Shown piece after piece: positions 1-12,481 of a DNA stretch of 64,000 nt. The notes below the pieces were generated by a model. It was not told the origin of the DNA, ran no database searches, and saw only the letters and a list, made by a program, of their open reading frames with translations. This stretch comes from Chloroflexota bacterium (GTDB lineage: Bacteria > Chloroflexota > Limnocylindria > Limnocylindrales > CSP1-4), in the NCBI GenBank assembly GCA_026004015.1, contig BPIH01000001.1, positions 80,398 through 144,397 on the forward strand, given 5' to 3'. The stretch's first letter is position 1. Every line of letters starts with the position of its first letter. The position numbers were made by a program, and so were the translations under genes.

Positions 1-796
1 CTGTCCGATCCACCCGAACGGTCCCGTCGACTTCCTGGCTGGCCTCATCGACGATCAAGTCCAAAGACCCAGGCCGCTCGGCAGCCAGATAGATTCCGCC
101 CAGCCGATGGTCCACGGCAATGTCGATTGCCAAACTGCCGGCCTGAACATGGGCCGATGAGCGAACGCGGTCCGCATCGGGTCGATCACTGACAGCAAAC
201 AGGCCGTCGGGGATCGGGCGCCCGGCTCGGATGTTGAGCCTACCCGCAAGGGCGTCCGCGAGGAGGGCCGTTGATGTGCCGCCGGCGAACTCGAGGAGGA
301 TGTCACCATTCGGCCCGAAGGCGACGCCCGACAGACCGGCTCCCAGGCCGAACGCACCGGGTAAATCGTGTTCAGCTTGAACTTCGCCGGAGTCGCGCCC
401 TACGACGATCACCCGCTCGGCGGAGTAATCGAGGACGACGATCTGGGATCCCAGGATGTCGATGTCGCCGATCCCAACGGCTCGCCCGCGGAGGTCGATG
501 AGATGGGTGCGGACACCGGTCCGTGAGTAGCCGACGATCCGGTCGTAGACGGCATCGGCGATCCATATGGTTCCTTCGCTATCGACCGCCATCGCGGAGG
601 GACCCCAGGCTGGCTGCTCCTCCGCCGCGGCGTTCATGCCCACGCCGTCTTCGCCGATCGGGATCGACAGAAGCACCCCTGAGGCCTGAGCCGCAACCGC
701 GGACGGGCGAGGCGCCACTTCCAGCGAGGCGGCGAGGGTCATGACCAGGGCAAGTGCCGTAAGGCGGGCTGCCCAGGACGAAGCGGACAATCGCAT
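1..796 (-). CDS. secreted NHL/SMP-30-like beta-propeller protein, partial (C-terminus beyond window)
   Basis: Open minus frame from ATG at 796 (MRLSASSWAARLTALALVMTLAASLEVA... signal peptide; PSAMAVDSEGTIWIADAVYDRIVGYSRTG propeller-like repeat) running off the left edge; AGGAGG upstream. Missing from the ORF track because it has no stop in the window. Confidence 0.75.
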   Translation of the reverse strand, partial: MRLSASSWAARLTALALVMTLAASLEVAPRPSAVAAQASGVLLSIPIGEDGVGMNAAAEEQPAWGPSAMAVDSEGTIWIADAVYDRIVGYSRTGVRTHLIDLRGRAVGIGDIDILGSQIVVLDYSAERVIVVGRDSGEVQAEHDLPGAFGLGAGLSGVAFGPNGDILLEFAGGTSTALLADALAGRLNIRAGRPIPDGLFAVSDRPDADRVRSSAHVQAGSLAIDIAVDHRLGGIYLAAERPGSLDLIVDEASQEVDGTVRVDRT

Positions 797-903
797 GTCG
801 CGCCTCCTTTCCCCGCGAACGGTACTCCCACGCTCCGTCTACGGGGAGAGCCGAAGGTCACTCGTGCTAACTCGGGTTCATACCTCAAGCTGAACCTGTC
901 GCC

Positions 904-1151
904 TCAGGTTTGTGTGCCCCCGCAAGAGCGCCGTCCGGCGGCGAGGCGCCGCTCGACGATCCGGTGGAGGACGGCGAAGGCGGCTCGGCTGACGGTCTGG
1001 TCGGCCTCGTCGCGGCCGATGAGGCCGCGGAGCTCGTCCGACGAGACGACCTCGTCTGGAGCGAAGTGGCGGGCGGCGAAGGTCGACTTCCCCGGCCGGC
1101 CGGGCCGACGAGGAGGACGAGGGCCGGGTCGGGCAGCTCCAGGCGACGCAT
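904..1151 (-). pseudogene. N-terminal fragment of AAA/polynucleotide kinase-like ATPase (truncated and frameshifted)
   Basis: MRRLELPDPALVLLVGPAGRGKSTFAARHFAPDEVVSSDELRGLIGRDEADQTVSRAAFAVLHRIVERRLAAGR assembled across two frames, then ends after a few unrelated residues (RSCGGTQT*). Confidence 0.55.
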
Positions 1152-1198
1152 CCGGGACATCATGCCCGACCGGTGCGGCCGGGGGTGTCCCCAACGGG

Positions 1199-2120
1199 TC
1201 AAGCCGGCCGGGTCGGTGCTCCGTCCTCGAGGAGCGACCGGACCCGGAGTCCGAGGTGGCCGAGACGAGCCCCGCCGTCGCCGATCCAGCGGCCGACCGG
1301 CGCCGTCGCGGCCGCCTCGCGATCGACGAGCGGCAGGACGGCGAGGAGCATCGCCAGCGAGCCGTACCAGAGGGCCGGCAGGGCCAAGAGCGAGGCGACC
1401 GGGACCGTCCAGCGCCGGTCGGTCCGGGCGCCCCAGACGACGAGGACGACGGCCGCCGGGAGCCGGACGGCGAGCGGGATCGGGACGGCCGCCCAGGTGG
1501 TCGGCCGCCCGGCGTTCCGGACGAGGACCTCCATCCAGTCGAGCCAGGCCGCCGGCATCGCGACGGCCGAGGTGGCGACGACGAGGGCCGTGGCCAGGAG
1601 CGCGAGTCCGAGGGGGCGCCACTCGCGGCGGACGGCGAACCAGAGGAGGCCGACGCCCGGGGTCACCTTCGTCAGGAGGACGAAGGCCCACGCCGCCGGC
1701 CACCGGAAGCCGAGGACGATGGCGACCGCGAGCAAGAGCGAGATGTTGCCCCCGGCGATCTCCATCGCCGAGACGGCGAGCCCGACGAGGAACCAGCGCG
1801 GCCCGACGAGGAGCCAGACCGCAGGCGATGAGGATCGCCGTCCAGACCCCGACGAAGCTCGGCCAGGGGAGCCAGCGGATCGGGCCGAGGAGCTGGAGGA
1901 AGGCGGGCGAGTAGACGTAGGCGATCGGCTCGGTCCAGGTGGAGCGGGCGTAGGGGTCGGCGAGGCTCGGGAGCCAGTAGCACAGCGCCTCCTGGGCCGT
2001 CCCCCAGCCGCCCGACACGGGCCGGGCCAGGGCGACGACGACAACCCAGAGGGCGACGGCGGCGACGAGGCTCCGGCCGTCGAGGGGCGCGTCCTGGCGG
2101 TCAGTCGGTCGGTCGGTCAT
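1199..2120 (-). CDS. GT87/DUF2029-like multi-pass membrane mannosyltransferase, apparent frameshift near 1815
   Basis: N-term [39 protein letters not shown]...[17 protein letters not shown] in one frame, C-term [27 protein letters not shown] in another. Confidence 0.65.
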
Positions 2121-2303
2121 CGACGCGCATCATCCCCCGATGAGCCGCACCCCCGCCATCGGGCGATCGCCAGGTCGCGGATCTGGGAAGCGACGGACCA
2201 CGGACTGCGGCCGATGGGCCGGTCGAGGCCGGCCGTGGGACGCCGCGATGGGATCGCCCCGGGTTCGCCATCGTGAACCCCCCTCTGGGTGGTGGACCGG
2301 CGC

Positions 2304-3457
2304 TCAGCCGGGCAGGTCGCGTTCGGCGGGGCCGACGTAGCGGGCGTCGGGTCGGATGAGCCGGTTCGAGGCGGCCTGCTCGAGGACGTGGGCCGTCCAG
2401 CCGGCGTGCCGCGAGAGGGCGAAGGTGGCCGGGAAGAGGTCGGGAGTGAGGCCGACCCCCTGGAGGACCGGCGCGGCATAGTACTCGACGTTCGTCTTCA
2501 GCGGTCGCTCCGGGTGCCGCTCGGCGAGGATTCGGAGGGCGACGTCCTCGACCTTGATGGCGAGGTCGAGCCAGTCCGGCTTGTGCGGCATCGTCTCGGC
2601 GACCTCGCCGGAGGGCGGCCGCCCGCGGATCGTAGGCCCGGTAGACCCGATGGCCGAAGCCCATGAGCCGCTCGCCCCGGTCGAGGGCCGCCCGGATCCA
2701 GGCCTCGGCGTGCTCCGGGGAGCCGACCTGGCTGAGCTGGTCGACGACTTCCGAGGGCGCCCCGCCGTGGAGCGGGTCCCTTCATCGCCCCGATGGCACC
2801 GGCGACGGCCGAGGCGATGTCCGAGCGGGTCGAGGTGATGACCCGGGCGGCGAAGGTCGAGGCATTCAGGCCGTGCTCGGCCCCAACGATGAAGTAGGCG
2901 TCGAGGGCCCGGGCGGTCCCGGGGTCGGGGACCTCGCCGTTCAGCTGGTAGAGGAACCCGGTGACGAGGTCGAGCTCCGGGTTCGGATCGATCGGCTCGA
3001 GCCCCCGCCGCAGGCGGGCGAAGGCGGCGAGGGCCGAAGGAGAGAACTCGGTCAGGGCGCGGGCCTGCTCGACCGTCGGCGGCCAGTCCAGGCGCTGGGT
3101 CGCCCCCCAGGCGGAGACCGCCGTCCGGAGGGCGTCCATCGGTTTCGCGTCGCGTGGGCAGGCTCCGGAGGTCGCCATGACGGCCGGTGCCGGAATGGCG
3201 GCCGTCGTGAGGCGGGCCGCGGGGTCCCACTCGCCGGTCCAGAGGAGGTGGGCGACGGCCCCGTACGTGCCTCGCTCGACGAGGTCGCCGATCCGGTAGC
3301 CGCGGTAGAGGAGGCGACCATTCTGCCCGTCGACGTAGCCGAGGGCGGTCTCGGCGGCGATGATGCCCTCGAGGCCGGGCGAGTAGGGACGGTCGTCGCT
3401 CGGGATCGGGGCGGGGGTGGTCGAAGCGTCGCCGGCGCTCGGGACAGCGTTCGTCAT
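2304..3457 (-). CDS. gltA: citrate synthase, two apparent +1 frameshifts (about 2625 and 2775)
   Basis: [108 protein letters not shown]. Confidence 0.9.
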
Positions 3458-3494
3458 GCCACGATGGTAACCGGTTCGAAGGGGTTCGGTGGCA

Positions 3495-3765
3495 TCAGCG
3501 GCGGCCAGTCGCGGCGGCGATGACGAGGCGGACGATGACGGCCCCGACGAAGGCGACGAGGAGGGCGCCGAGGAAGCCCGACGGGTCCCCGAGCCGGAGC
3601 TCGCGGGCCAGCCAGCCGCCGACGATCCCGCCGAGGATCCCGACGAGGATGTTCGACAGGCAGCCACGGGCGCGAGCGGTCCTGGACGACCATCCCCGAG
3701 AGGGCGCCGGCGAGGAAGCCGACGACGATCCAGCCGACGGGATCGAGGGGGAGGAGTGAGGTCAT
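3495..3765 (-). CDS. GlsB/YeaQ/YmgE family small membrane protein, apparent frameshift near 3670
   Basis: GWIVVGFLAGALSGMVVQD then ARGCLSNILVGILGGIVGGWLARELRLGDPSGFLGALLVAFVGAVIVRLVIAAATGRR. Confidence 0.75.
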
Positions 3766-3853
3766 GACCGCATTGTCGCAGATCCGCCGGGGCGATTGAC
3801 CGGTGGGGCGTCCGCGGGGGAGCCGGTAGGCCAGCGCTGTCGGGCGGGTGGCC

Positions 3854-4603
3854 TCATCGTCGGCTTGCCGCCGCGGAGGCCGCCCGCGCCAGCTCCACCG
3901 CCCGCGCCGGAGACCCGCTCCAGGGACGGCCGTGGCCGGGGAGGATCGTGTCGGCAGGAACCGCCTCGAGGCGCGTCAGCGACGCGAGCGCCCGGCCGTG
4001 ATCGGTGTTCGCGCCCGGTGGCATGAGGCGCGGGCCTTCGGTCCCTCTGGCCGGATCGACGGTCACGAGGGCGTCGCCGGTGCAGAGGAGGCCGCGATCA
4101 GCGAAGTGGAAGGCGGCCGAGCCGGGCGTGTGACCGGGAACGTGGATCGCGCCGGGCTGGCCCGGCACGTCGATCGTCTCGCCGTCGCCGAAGGCACTCG
4201 CATCGACGATCTTCGGCAGGGACGTGACCCCGTGACGGAGAAAGTAGAGGAACATCCGGATGCCCGACCAGCCGGCGAGGAGGGCCATGGGGTTCGGCTG
4301 CGGGGGTGTCCGTCCCGTTCGGAGGAAGTCGAGATCCGCCTCGTGGATTCGGACGACGGCATGAGCTTCCCGTCGAGCCCGGTCGGCCATCCCGACGTGG
4401 TCGACGTGGGCGTGGGTGAGGAGGACGGCCCGGAGATCGCTGAGGTCACGGCCAAGGGCACGGATGGCGCCCACGAGGAGACCCCAGTGGGCGGCGATCC
4501 CGGCGTCGACGAGGGTCAGGCCGTCGTCGGCGGCGACCAGGTACGAATTCACGACGTTCTCGTGGATCCGGATGACGTCGGGTCCGAGGCGCTCCAGGGG
4601 CAT
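3854..4603 (-). CDS. MBL-fold metallo-hydrolase
   Basis: MPLERLGPDVIRIHENVVNSYLVAADDGLTLVDAG...LTHAHVDHVGMADRAR...VPGHTPGSAAFHF...LLCTGDAL...LPGHGRPW. Confidence 0.9.
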   Translation of the reverse strand: MPLERLGPDVIRIHENVVNSYLVAADDGLTLVDAGIAAHWGLLVGAIRALGRDLSDLRAVLLTHAHVDHVGMADRARREAHAVVRIHEADLDFLRTGRTPPQPNPMALLAGWSGIRMFLYFLRHGVTSLPKIVDASAFGDGETIDVPGQPGAIHVPGHTPGSAAFHFADRGLLCTGDALVTVDPARGTEGPRLMPPGANTDHGRALASLTRLEAVPADTILPGHGRPWSGSPARAVELARAASAAASRR

Positions 4604-4641
4604 CGTCTCCTCCCTTCGGTCGGCCCGGCGAGGGTCCGTCC

Positions 4642-5446
4642 TCAGCCGAGGCCCGGGATGGCGGCTGCGGCCGATCGGTCGAGGATCCAGGTCGCGCCGT
4701 CGCCGGCGGGCACGTTGGGCCGGCCAGCGGCGTTCGTCGCGGACCGGGCCGAAGATCTCGGCGAGGATCGGCGCCTTCGACGCCCCGTGGGCGACGACGA
4801 TCAGCTCGTCGGTCACGTCGAGGACGGCGGGGTTGAGGGTGACCCGGGGGACCTTCGGCTCGACGTGGGTCGGCGCGGGGACCGCGTACGCCACCGCGAC
4901 CGGCGCGACCGGCGCCCCCGGAAAGACCGAGAGGACGTGGCCGTCCGGTCCGACGCCGAGGAGGACGACGTCGAAGACCGGCCAGCCGGCCCGCCGCGGC
5001 AGCTCGCGCCAGACCTCGGCGGCGTAGCGGGCCGCGGCCCACGACGGGTCGTGCCCCTCGTCCAGGGCGCGGTCGGTGGGGACCGGGTGGACGTTCTCGG
5101 GCGGGAGCGGGATGGCGGGGAGGAGGACCTCGTCGAGGGGTCGGACGTTGCTGAGCGGGTCGCTCCGGCGGACGAACCGGTCGTCGCCCCACCAGACGTG
5201 GACGGCGGCCCAGGGCGGGGCCGCGTCGGGTGGCAGCGCGGCGAGGGCGCGGTAGATCCCGGCCGGCGTCGAGCCGCCCGTCGTCGCGACGTCGGCCCGG
5301 CCGCGGCGGGCGACCGCTTCCCGGAGGGCCGCGGCGATCCGCTCGGCCGCCGTCCGGGCCGCCGCGTCGGGGTCGGGCAGGACGAGGATCTCCGGCTCGT
5401 TCGCGGCGGCGGGGCGCCGGGTCACGACGCTGGACTCGGACGTCAT
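4642..5446 (-). CDS. pgl: 6-phosphogluconolactonase, apparent frameshift near 4710
   Basis: VATTGGSTPAGIYRAL, VHVWWGDDRFVRRSDPLSN, FDVVLLGVGPDGHVLSVFPGAP, RVTLNPAVLDVTDELIVVAHGASKAPIL. Confidence 0.9.
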
Positions 5447-5510
5447 CGTGCTCGCGTCTCCTCTGTTCGCTTCGATCCGTTCGCCGTGGCGTCGACGGCG
5501 GCGCGACGAC

Positions 5511-6745
5511 CTAGCCTTCGAGCAGCCGGCCCGCCGCTCGGAGCGCCTCGACGGCGATCCGATCCCGGCCGGGCGTCTCGATCGCCTCGGCGAGGAGGTC
5601 GACGTCGGTCCGCCGCGGACCGCGGAAGAGGCGGTCGAGGACCGGGATCCCGTCCTGCCAGGCCCGGACGTGGACCGCCTCGGCCTCGCCGGTGACCTCG
5701 ACCCGCAGCTCCGAGCCCCGCCGCTCGGCGAGGAGCTCGAGGCGGAGGGTCGTCCCGTCGGGCGCGATCAGACCAGATCGGTCGGACGACGACGTCGACC
5801 GGGATGACCGTCGCCGCGGAGTCGGGCCGCGTAGCCCGGCCCGATCGGGCGCGCCGGGCTCCGGCTCGCGGCCGTCGGCCCTCCGGGCCGGCTCCCGAGG
5901 GACCGCGGTCGAGCGGTCGGAGCGGGCGTCTCGACCCGGTCTCCCGAGCCGCGAGGCGAGCCAGGCGACATGGTAGACGGGCTTCACGACGTTCGTCGTC
6001 CCCGGCCGCCCGAGGCGATCGCGGGAGGCGTAGGACACGGCGATCCGCCGAAGGCTCCGGACGAAGGGCCGCAGGACCGGCAGGTCGAAGGCGGCGGCGA
6101 TCGCCTCCCGCCACCGCGACTGGCGGACGAAGGCGAAGTCGAAGATCGCCGGTCCATCCCGCTCGCCGAGCCGGGCGAGGGCGGCGAGTCGGTCGAGGCC
6201 GTCGCCGCTCCAGCCCGAGCCGTCGACGATGAGCCGGTCGGCGAGCGCGAGCGCCTCCTCGAAGGGCGGTGTTTCGAAGGGCGGGTTGCCCGGCCACCAG
6301 AGGGTGACCGGGAGGTCGTGGATGAGGAGCGGGGTCACGATGGCGCCGAGCCGGCGACCGGCCTCGCCGCCGGCCCGGAGGTAGATGAACTCGCTGCACA
6401 TCTCGGGGACGTCCTCGCGGGGCAGGACGCAGACGGCCTCGATCCGGGCGTCGAGCCAGGCCGGGCCGTCGGGGTCGAGGGCGCTCAGGACGATGGTCCG
6501 GGAGGGATGCCGGCCGGTCAGGGCGGCGATCGTCGCCGCGGCCCGTTCGCCGAGCTCCGGCCGCCGGGCGACGACGACGAGGTTCATGACGCTCGTCCGG
6601 GCGGCGACGTGGCGCTCCTCGACGCCGTCGACGGTCGTCGTCAGGACCGGTTCGGCCCAGATCCGGCGGAGCTCGCGCTCGATCTCCTCGATGGTCTTCG
6701 CGCGGGTCTGCCAGCGAAGGACCGGCTGGCCGGGCACCCGCTGGC
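5511..6745 (-). CDS. opcA: glucose-6-phosphate dehydrogenase assembly protein OpcA (start uncertain)
   Basis: [18 protein letters not shown]...[39 protein letters not shown]...[16 protein letters not shown]. Confidence 0.85.
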
Positions 6746-6789
6746 GGTCGTGCTCGTCGACGAGCCGACGCCGGTCGACGGACCGCTCG

Positions 6790-8516
<1,727 letters not shown>

Positions 8517-8529
8517 CCGCGGGGGTCGC

Positions 8530-9445
8530 CTACTGGCCCGGCTCGTCGCTCGCCGCCTTCACGGCGTGCCCGCCGAACTCGTTCCGGAGGGCGGCGAGGA
8601 CCTTCGCTCCGTACGAGTCCTCCTGCCGGGAGCGGAAGCGGGTCAGGAGGCTCAGGGTGATGACCGGGGCCGGGACGTCGTGGTCGATCGCCTCCTGGAC
8701 CGTCCAGCGACCCTCGCCCGAATCGGCGACCCAGCCCTTGATCGAGCGGAGGTCCTGATCATCGGCGAGGGCCCGCTCCAGGAGCTCGAGGAGCCACGAC
8801 CGGACGACCGAGCCGTGCTGCCAGAGGCCGGCGATGGCCCGAAGGTCGAGATCGTAGTCGCTCGCGTGCATGATCTCGAAGCCCTCGGCGTAGGCCTGCA
8901 TGAGCCCGTACTCGATCCCGTTGTGGACCATCTTCACGTAGTGGCCGGCACCCGGGGCCCCGACGTGGAGGTAGCCCTGCTCCGGGGCGAGGGAGCGGAA
9001 GATCGGCTCGAGGGGCCGGACGACGTCGGGTTCGCCGCCGACCATGAGGCAATAGCCGACCTGGAGCCCCCAGATCCCCCCCGACACGCCGGCGTCGACG
9101 TAGCCGATGCCGTGCTCCTTCAGGCGCGGCGTGGCGGCGGAGGTCGTCGTGGAAGTTCGTGTTCCCGCCGTCGATGATCGTGTCACCCGGCGCCAGGTGG
9201 GGGAGGAGCTCCTCGATCTGGGCCTCGGTCGGGTCGCCGGCTGGGACCATGATCCAGATTGCCCGCGGCGGTGTCAGCTTGGCCACGAGCTCCTCGATGG
9301 AGAAGGCTGCCTCGGCGCCCTCGGTCGCGATCTCGCGGGTCTTGTCCGGGGTCCGGTTGTAGGCAACGATCTGGTGGCCGTCGCGGAGGAGGCGGCGAAC
9401 CATGTTCGCGCCCATCCGGCCGAGTCCGATGAAGCCGATGCGCAT
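8530..9445 (-). CDS. gnd: 6-phosphogluconate dehydrogenase, short form (GndA/YqeC-like), frameshift near 9135
   Basis: [34 protein letters not shown]...[43 protein letters not shown]...[24 protein letters not shown]. Confidence 0.92.
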
Positions 9446-9604
9446 GTGGGCGGGTCTCCTTCCGTGGTCCGGTTCCGCGAGTTCGGCGGCGGCCTCGCCG
9501 GCGCCGGATGTGGCAGCCGGCGCCCGGGATCACCTCGGCTCGTAGTCTAGTCCGTTCGGATCGGCTCCCTTCATCGACCTCCGGTGCGCTCCTATCCTGC
9601 AGGA

Positions 9605-9844
9605 ATGCAGCGCATCACGATCAGCCTCCCCGACGGCGTGGCGGCAGCCCTCACCCGTGAGGCGCGACGCCGCCGGGTGTCGGTCTCGGAGCTCTGCCGA
9701 GCGATCATCGCCGAGCGCCTGGCCCCCGTCGATCGCGGTCGGCGGCTCCCGTTCGTCGCCCTCGGCCGCAGCGGGTTCACGTCGACCGCCCGGGATATCG
9801 AGGCGATCCTCGAGGCCGAGTGGGCCGGTGATCGCCGTCGTTGA
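9605..9844 (+). CDS. CopG/ribbon-helix-helix antitoxin
   Basis: MQRITISLPDGVAAALTREARRRRVSVSELCRAIIAERL, overlapping a PIN-domain ORF. Confidence 0.75.
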   Translation: MQRITISLPDGVAAALTREARRRRVSVSELCRAIIAERLAPVDRGRRLPFVALGRSGFTSTARDIEAILEAEWAGDRRR

Positions 9845-10238
9845 TTCGGGCCCGCTCTACGCGGCGGTCGATGCGTCCGACGAGGACCATGCCCGCTGCG
9901 TCGAGATCCTGGAGCGTCCCGATCTCGAGCTCGTCGTCCCGGCGCTCGTCGTGGCCGAGGTCACGTACCTCGTCGGCCGGCGTCTCGGCGCCGAGGTCGA
10001 GGCGGCGTTCCTCCGAGGGTTGCGGGTCGTCGAGATCGAGGTGCCGCTTCCGGAGGACTGGGCTCGCATCGCCGACTTGGTGGCCACGTACGCCGACGTT
10101 CCCCTCGGGGGCACCGACGCCTCGGTCGCCGTCCTCGCCGACCGGCTCGGCACCGACCTGATCGTGACGCTCGATCGGCGCCATTTCGGGGCCTTGCGGA
10201 CGGCCGCCGGTCGCCCGTATCGGATCCTGCCGGAATAG
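9828..10238 (+). CDS. PIN-domain (VapC-like) toxin, GTG start
   Basis: VIAVVDSGPLYAAVDASDEDHARCVEIL...VPALVVAEVTYLVGRRLG...PLGGTDASVAVLADRLGTDLIVTLDRRHF. Confidence 0.85.
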   Translation: MIAVVDSGPLYAAVDASDEDHARCVEILERPDLELVVPALVVAEVTYLVGRRLGAEVEAAFLRGLRVVEIEVPLPEDWARIADLVATYADVPLGGTDASVAVLADRLGTDLIVTLDRRHFGALRTAAGRPYRILPE

Positions 10239-10599
10239 GGAGCCCGCCGGCGCCCCCTGGTGGCGCGCACCGGCCCCGGGGTCATCGTGACTTCTCCTGG
10301 GCGCGGCCCTTTTGGGGTGCCGTCTGTGGCCGGCGCTCCGAAGGGTGTGTCCTCCGAACACCATACCGGCCGCACGCACCGCACCGGCAGCCCCGGTTCC
10401 CGCCGTTTGGTGTCCGCTCCGCATCGAAGCGGCCGAATGGGCTCATCCCCCGACCCCGGCGCCCCGGCTTCGGTGTTCCCTGCACACGGCGAACTGGGCC
10501 GCCCACCGCCGGACCGGCCCGGCTCGCGCAGGCGTTGGGATGTGTACGGTCTCCTGATATGGCTTGACCGACCTCGCGCCACGGGCCAGAATAGCCAGC

Positions 10600-10896
10600 A
10601 TGACGACCATGACGACGGTCACCGAGGCGAAGAACCGGCTCAGCAGCCTCCTCGATCGCGTCAAGGCGGGCGAGCGCATCATCATCACCGACCGAGGAGT
10701 CCCCGTCGCTCGTCTCGAGCCGATCGCGGCGGCGGCGGACCCCACCGGTCGCCTCGGACGCCTCGAGCGGGCCGGCATCCTGAGGCGAGGACTCCAACCG
10801 CCACCCCTCGATCTCATCGCCCAGCCCGGCCCCCGCGTGCTGCCGGGAACGAGCGTCGTCGAGGCGCTCCTCGAGGAACGGCGGCACGGTCGGTGA
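10600..10896 (+). CDS. Phd/YefM-family antitoxin
   Basis: MTTMTTVTEAKNRLSSLLDRVKAGERIIITDRGVPVARLEPIA. Confidence 0.85.
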   Translation: MTTMTTVTEAKNRLSSLLDRVKAGERIIITDRGVPVARLEPIAAAADPTGRLGRLERAGILRRGLQPPPLDLIAQPGPRVLPGTSVVEALLEERRHGR

Positions 10897-11330
10897 AGTT
10901 CTGGGACAGCTCGGCGGTCGTCCCGCTGCTCGTGGCGGAGCCGAGCACGGAAGCCGCGACCCGGCTCTATCGGGATGACCCGGCCATGGTGGTCTGGTGG
11001 GGAACGCCGCTCGAGTGTGCCTCCGCCCTTGCCCGTCGGGAGCGGGAAGGCTCCCTCGATCCCGGGGCCGTCACCGAGGCCCTTGGGCGCCTCGCGGCGG
11101 TGGAGTCGGCCTGGCACGAGGTCCTGCCGAGCGACCGTCTCCGCGCCCAGGCAGTCCGGCTCGTCCGCGTCCACCCGCTGCGGGCCGCCGACGCGCTCCA
11201 GCTGGCGGCCGCCCTGGCCGTGGCGGAGGGGAACCCCGAGCGGCTGCCCTTCGTCACCCTCGACGGCCAGCTGGCCCTGGCCGCCGAACGGGAGGGGTTC
11301 CCGGTGGCGCGCCCCGGCGAGGCCGGCTAG
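10893..11330 (+). CDS. PIN-domain toxin, GTG start overlapping the antitoxin stop
   Basis: VKFWDSSAVVPLLVAEPSTEAATRLY...GTPLECASALARREREG...LRAADALQLAAALA...FVTLDGQLALAAEREGF. Confidence 0.85.
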   Translation: MKFWDSSAVVPLLVAEPSTEAATRLYRDDPAMVVWWGTPLECASALARREREGSLDPGAVTEALGRLAAVESAWHEVLPSDRLRAQAVRLVRVHPLRAADALQLAAALAVAEGNPERLPFVTLDGQLALAAEREGFPVARPGEAG

Positions 11331-11395
11331 GAAGCGGCAACGGCTCGGGGCTGATTCCCGGCCCGTGTCTTCCCTGGGGCTCGACCTACCGCACC

Positions 11396-12220
11396 TCAGG
11401 GGCTGAACCAGCCGCCTCCGCCGCCTCCGCCGCCCCCTCCAAGGCCGCCGCTGCCTCCGCCGCCCCCTCCAAGGCCGCCGCTGCCGGTCGGCGAGATCCA
11501 CCACTCGACATCGTCCGGGGTAAAGGAACTTCCGTCGCTGAGCCAGCAAATGAGCCCGACCTCGTCGGAGTCGGGAGCCGTGACGACCACGACCCCGACG
11601 AACGAAACCCGGGGGGTCCCTCCTGGTGAGAGGTCGAAGGATTGCGAGAATCCGGAGACGTTGGGGTCTCCGCCCGGCAGTCCCGTTCCGACGACCGAGC
11701 AAACCCCCGGGGATGGGGGAACGAGCGCCTTCGCGACGACGAGGTACGTGCCGGAGGTCAGCGCCGGCCCCGGGTTGCCGGTCTTATGAACGAAGGTCAG
11801 CCCCGCGCCGGCGGGTCCCGTCGGCCCCTGCGGGCCGGGGGGCCCTGTCGGCCCAGGCGCCCCCTGCGGCCCTCGAGGCCCCTGTGGTCCGGGCGGCCCC
11901 TGGGGCCCCGTCGGCCCGGGCGGTCCCGTCGGCCCAGGCGCCCCCTGCGGCCCTCGAGGCCCCTGTGGTCCGGGCGGCCCCGTCGGCCCGGGCGGCCCCG
12001 TCGGCCCGGGCGGTCCCGCCGGCCCGGGAGGCCCTGTCGGTCCCGGTGGTCCGGAGACCGTCGGTCCCGGCGGCCCCGTCGGTCCCGGGGGTCCCACCGG
12101 TCCCTCGAGGATGCCGGTACTTGTGATGGCGATCACGAACACGAGGCTCACCGCAGTCGCCACGACGGTCGACGCGATCGTCATACTCAATTGCGGTGGC
12201 TGGGGCAGATTCATCGACAT
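11396..12220 (-). CDS. collagen-like (Gly-X-Y) membrane-anchored protein with C-terminal domain and Gly-rich tail
   Basis: [36 protein letters not shown] segment, [10 protein letters not shown]... repeats, C-term [23 protein letters not shown]...[25 protein letters not shown], tail [35 protein letters not shown] upstream. Confidence 0.85.
   Translation of the reverse strand: MSMNLPQPPQLSMTIASTVVATAVSLVFVIAITSTGILEGPVGPPGPTGPPGPTVSGPPGPTGPPGPAGPPGPTGPPGPTGPPGPQGPRGPQGAPGPTGPPGPTGPQGPPGPQGPRGPQGAPGPTGPPGPQGPTGPAGAGLTFVHKTGNPGPALTSGTYLVVAKALVPPSPGVCSVVGTGLPGGDPNVSGFSQSFDLSPGGTPRVSFVGVVVVTAPDSDEVGLICWLSDGSSFTPDDVEWWISPTGSGGLGGGGGGSGGLGGGGGGGGGGWFSP
11810..12110 (-). repeat. in-gene tandem DNA repeats encoding the Gly-X-Y tract
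   Basis: Near-identical blocks such as cgtcggcccaggcgccccctgcggccctcgaggcccctgtggtccgggcggccc occur twice. Confidence 0.85.
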
Positions 12221-12428
12221 CGACACTCCTCCCCGTCGCTGACGAAGAATCGGCCGCAATCGTAGCCGGTGGTTCCTGCCGGAACAACTCAATGAGGCCG
12301 CGCGTCGGCATCCCAACGCCCCATGCGGCTGTCGGACCCCGGTCGCTCCTGGGGTCCAACGGTCCGCCTCAGCCCGTCGACCCTGACCCGTGGCGGCCTA
12401 AGTCAGCACGGACAACGGGATGCTTCCA

Positions 12429-12471
12429 GGCACCGGCGGGGACGTCTCGGGGACGTCTCACCGCCGGTGCC
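12429..12471 (-). terminator. strong hairpin with 11-bp perfect stem, no clear U-tract
   Basis: GGCACCGGCGG (12429-12439) pairs with CCGCCGGTGCC (12461-12471); loop contains two copies of GGACGTCTC. Lies just downstream of the 12482 stop on the minus strand. Confidence 0.6.
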
Positions 12472-12481
12472 CTTGAGGAGG

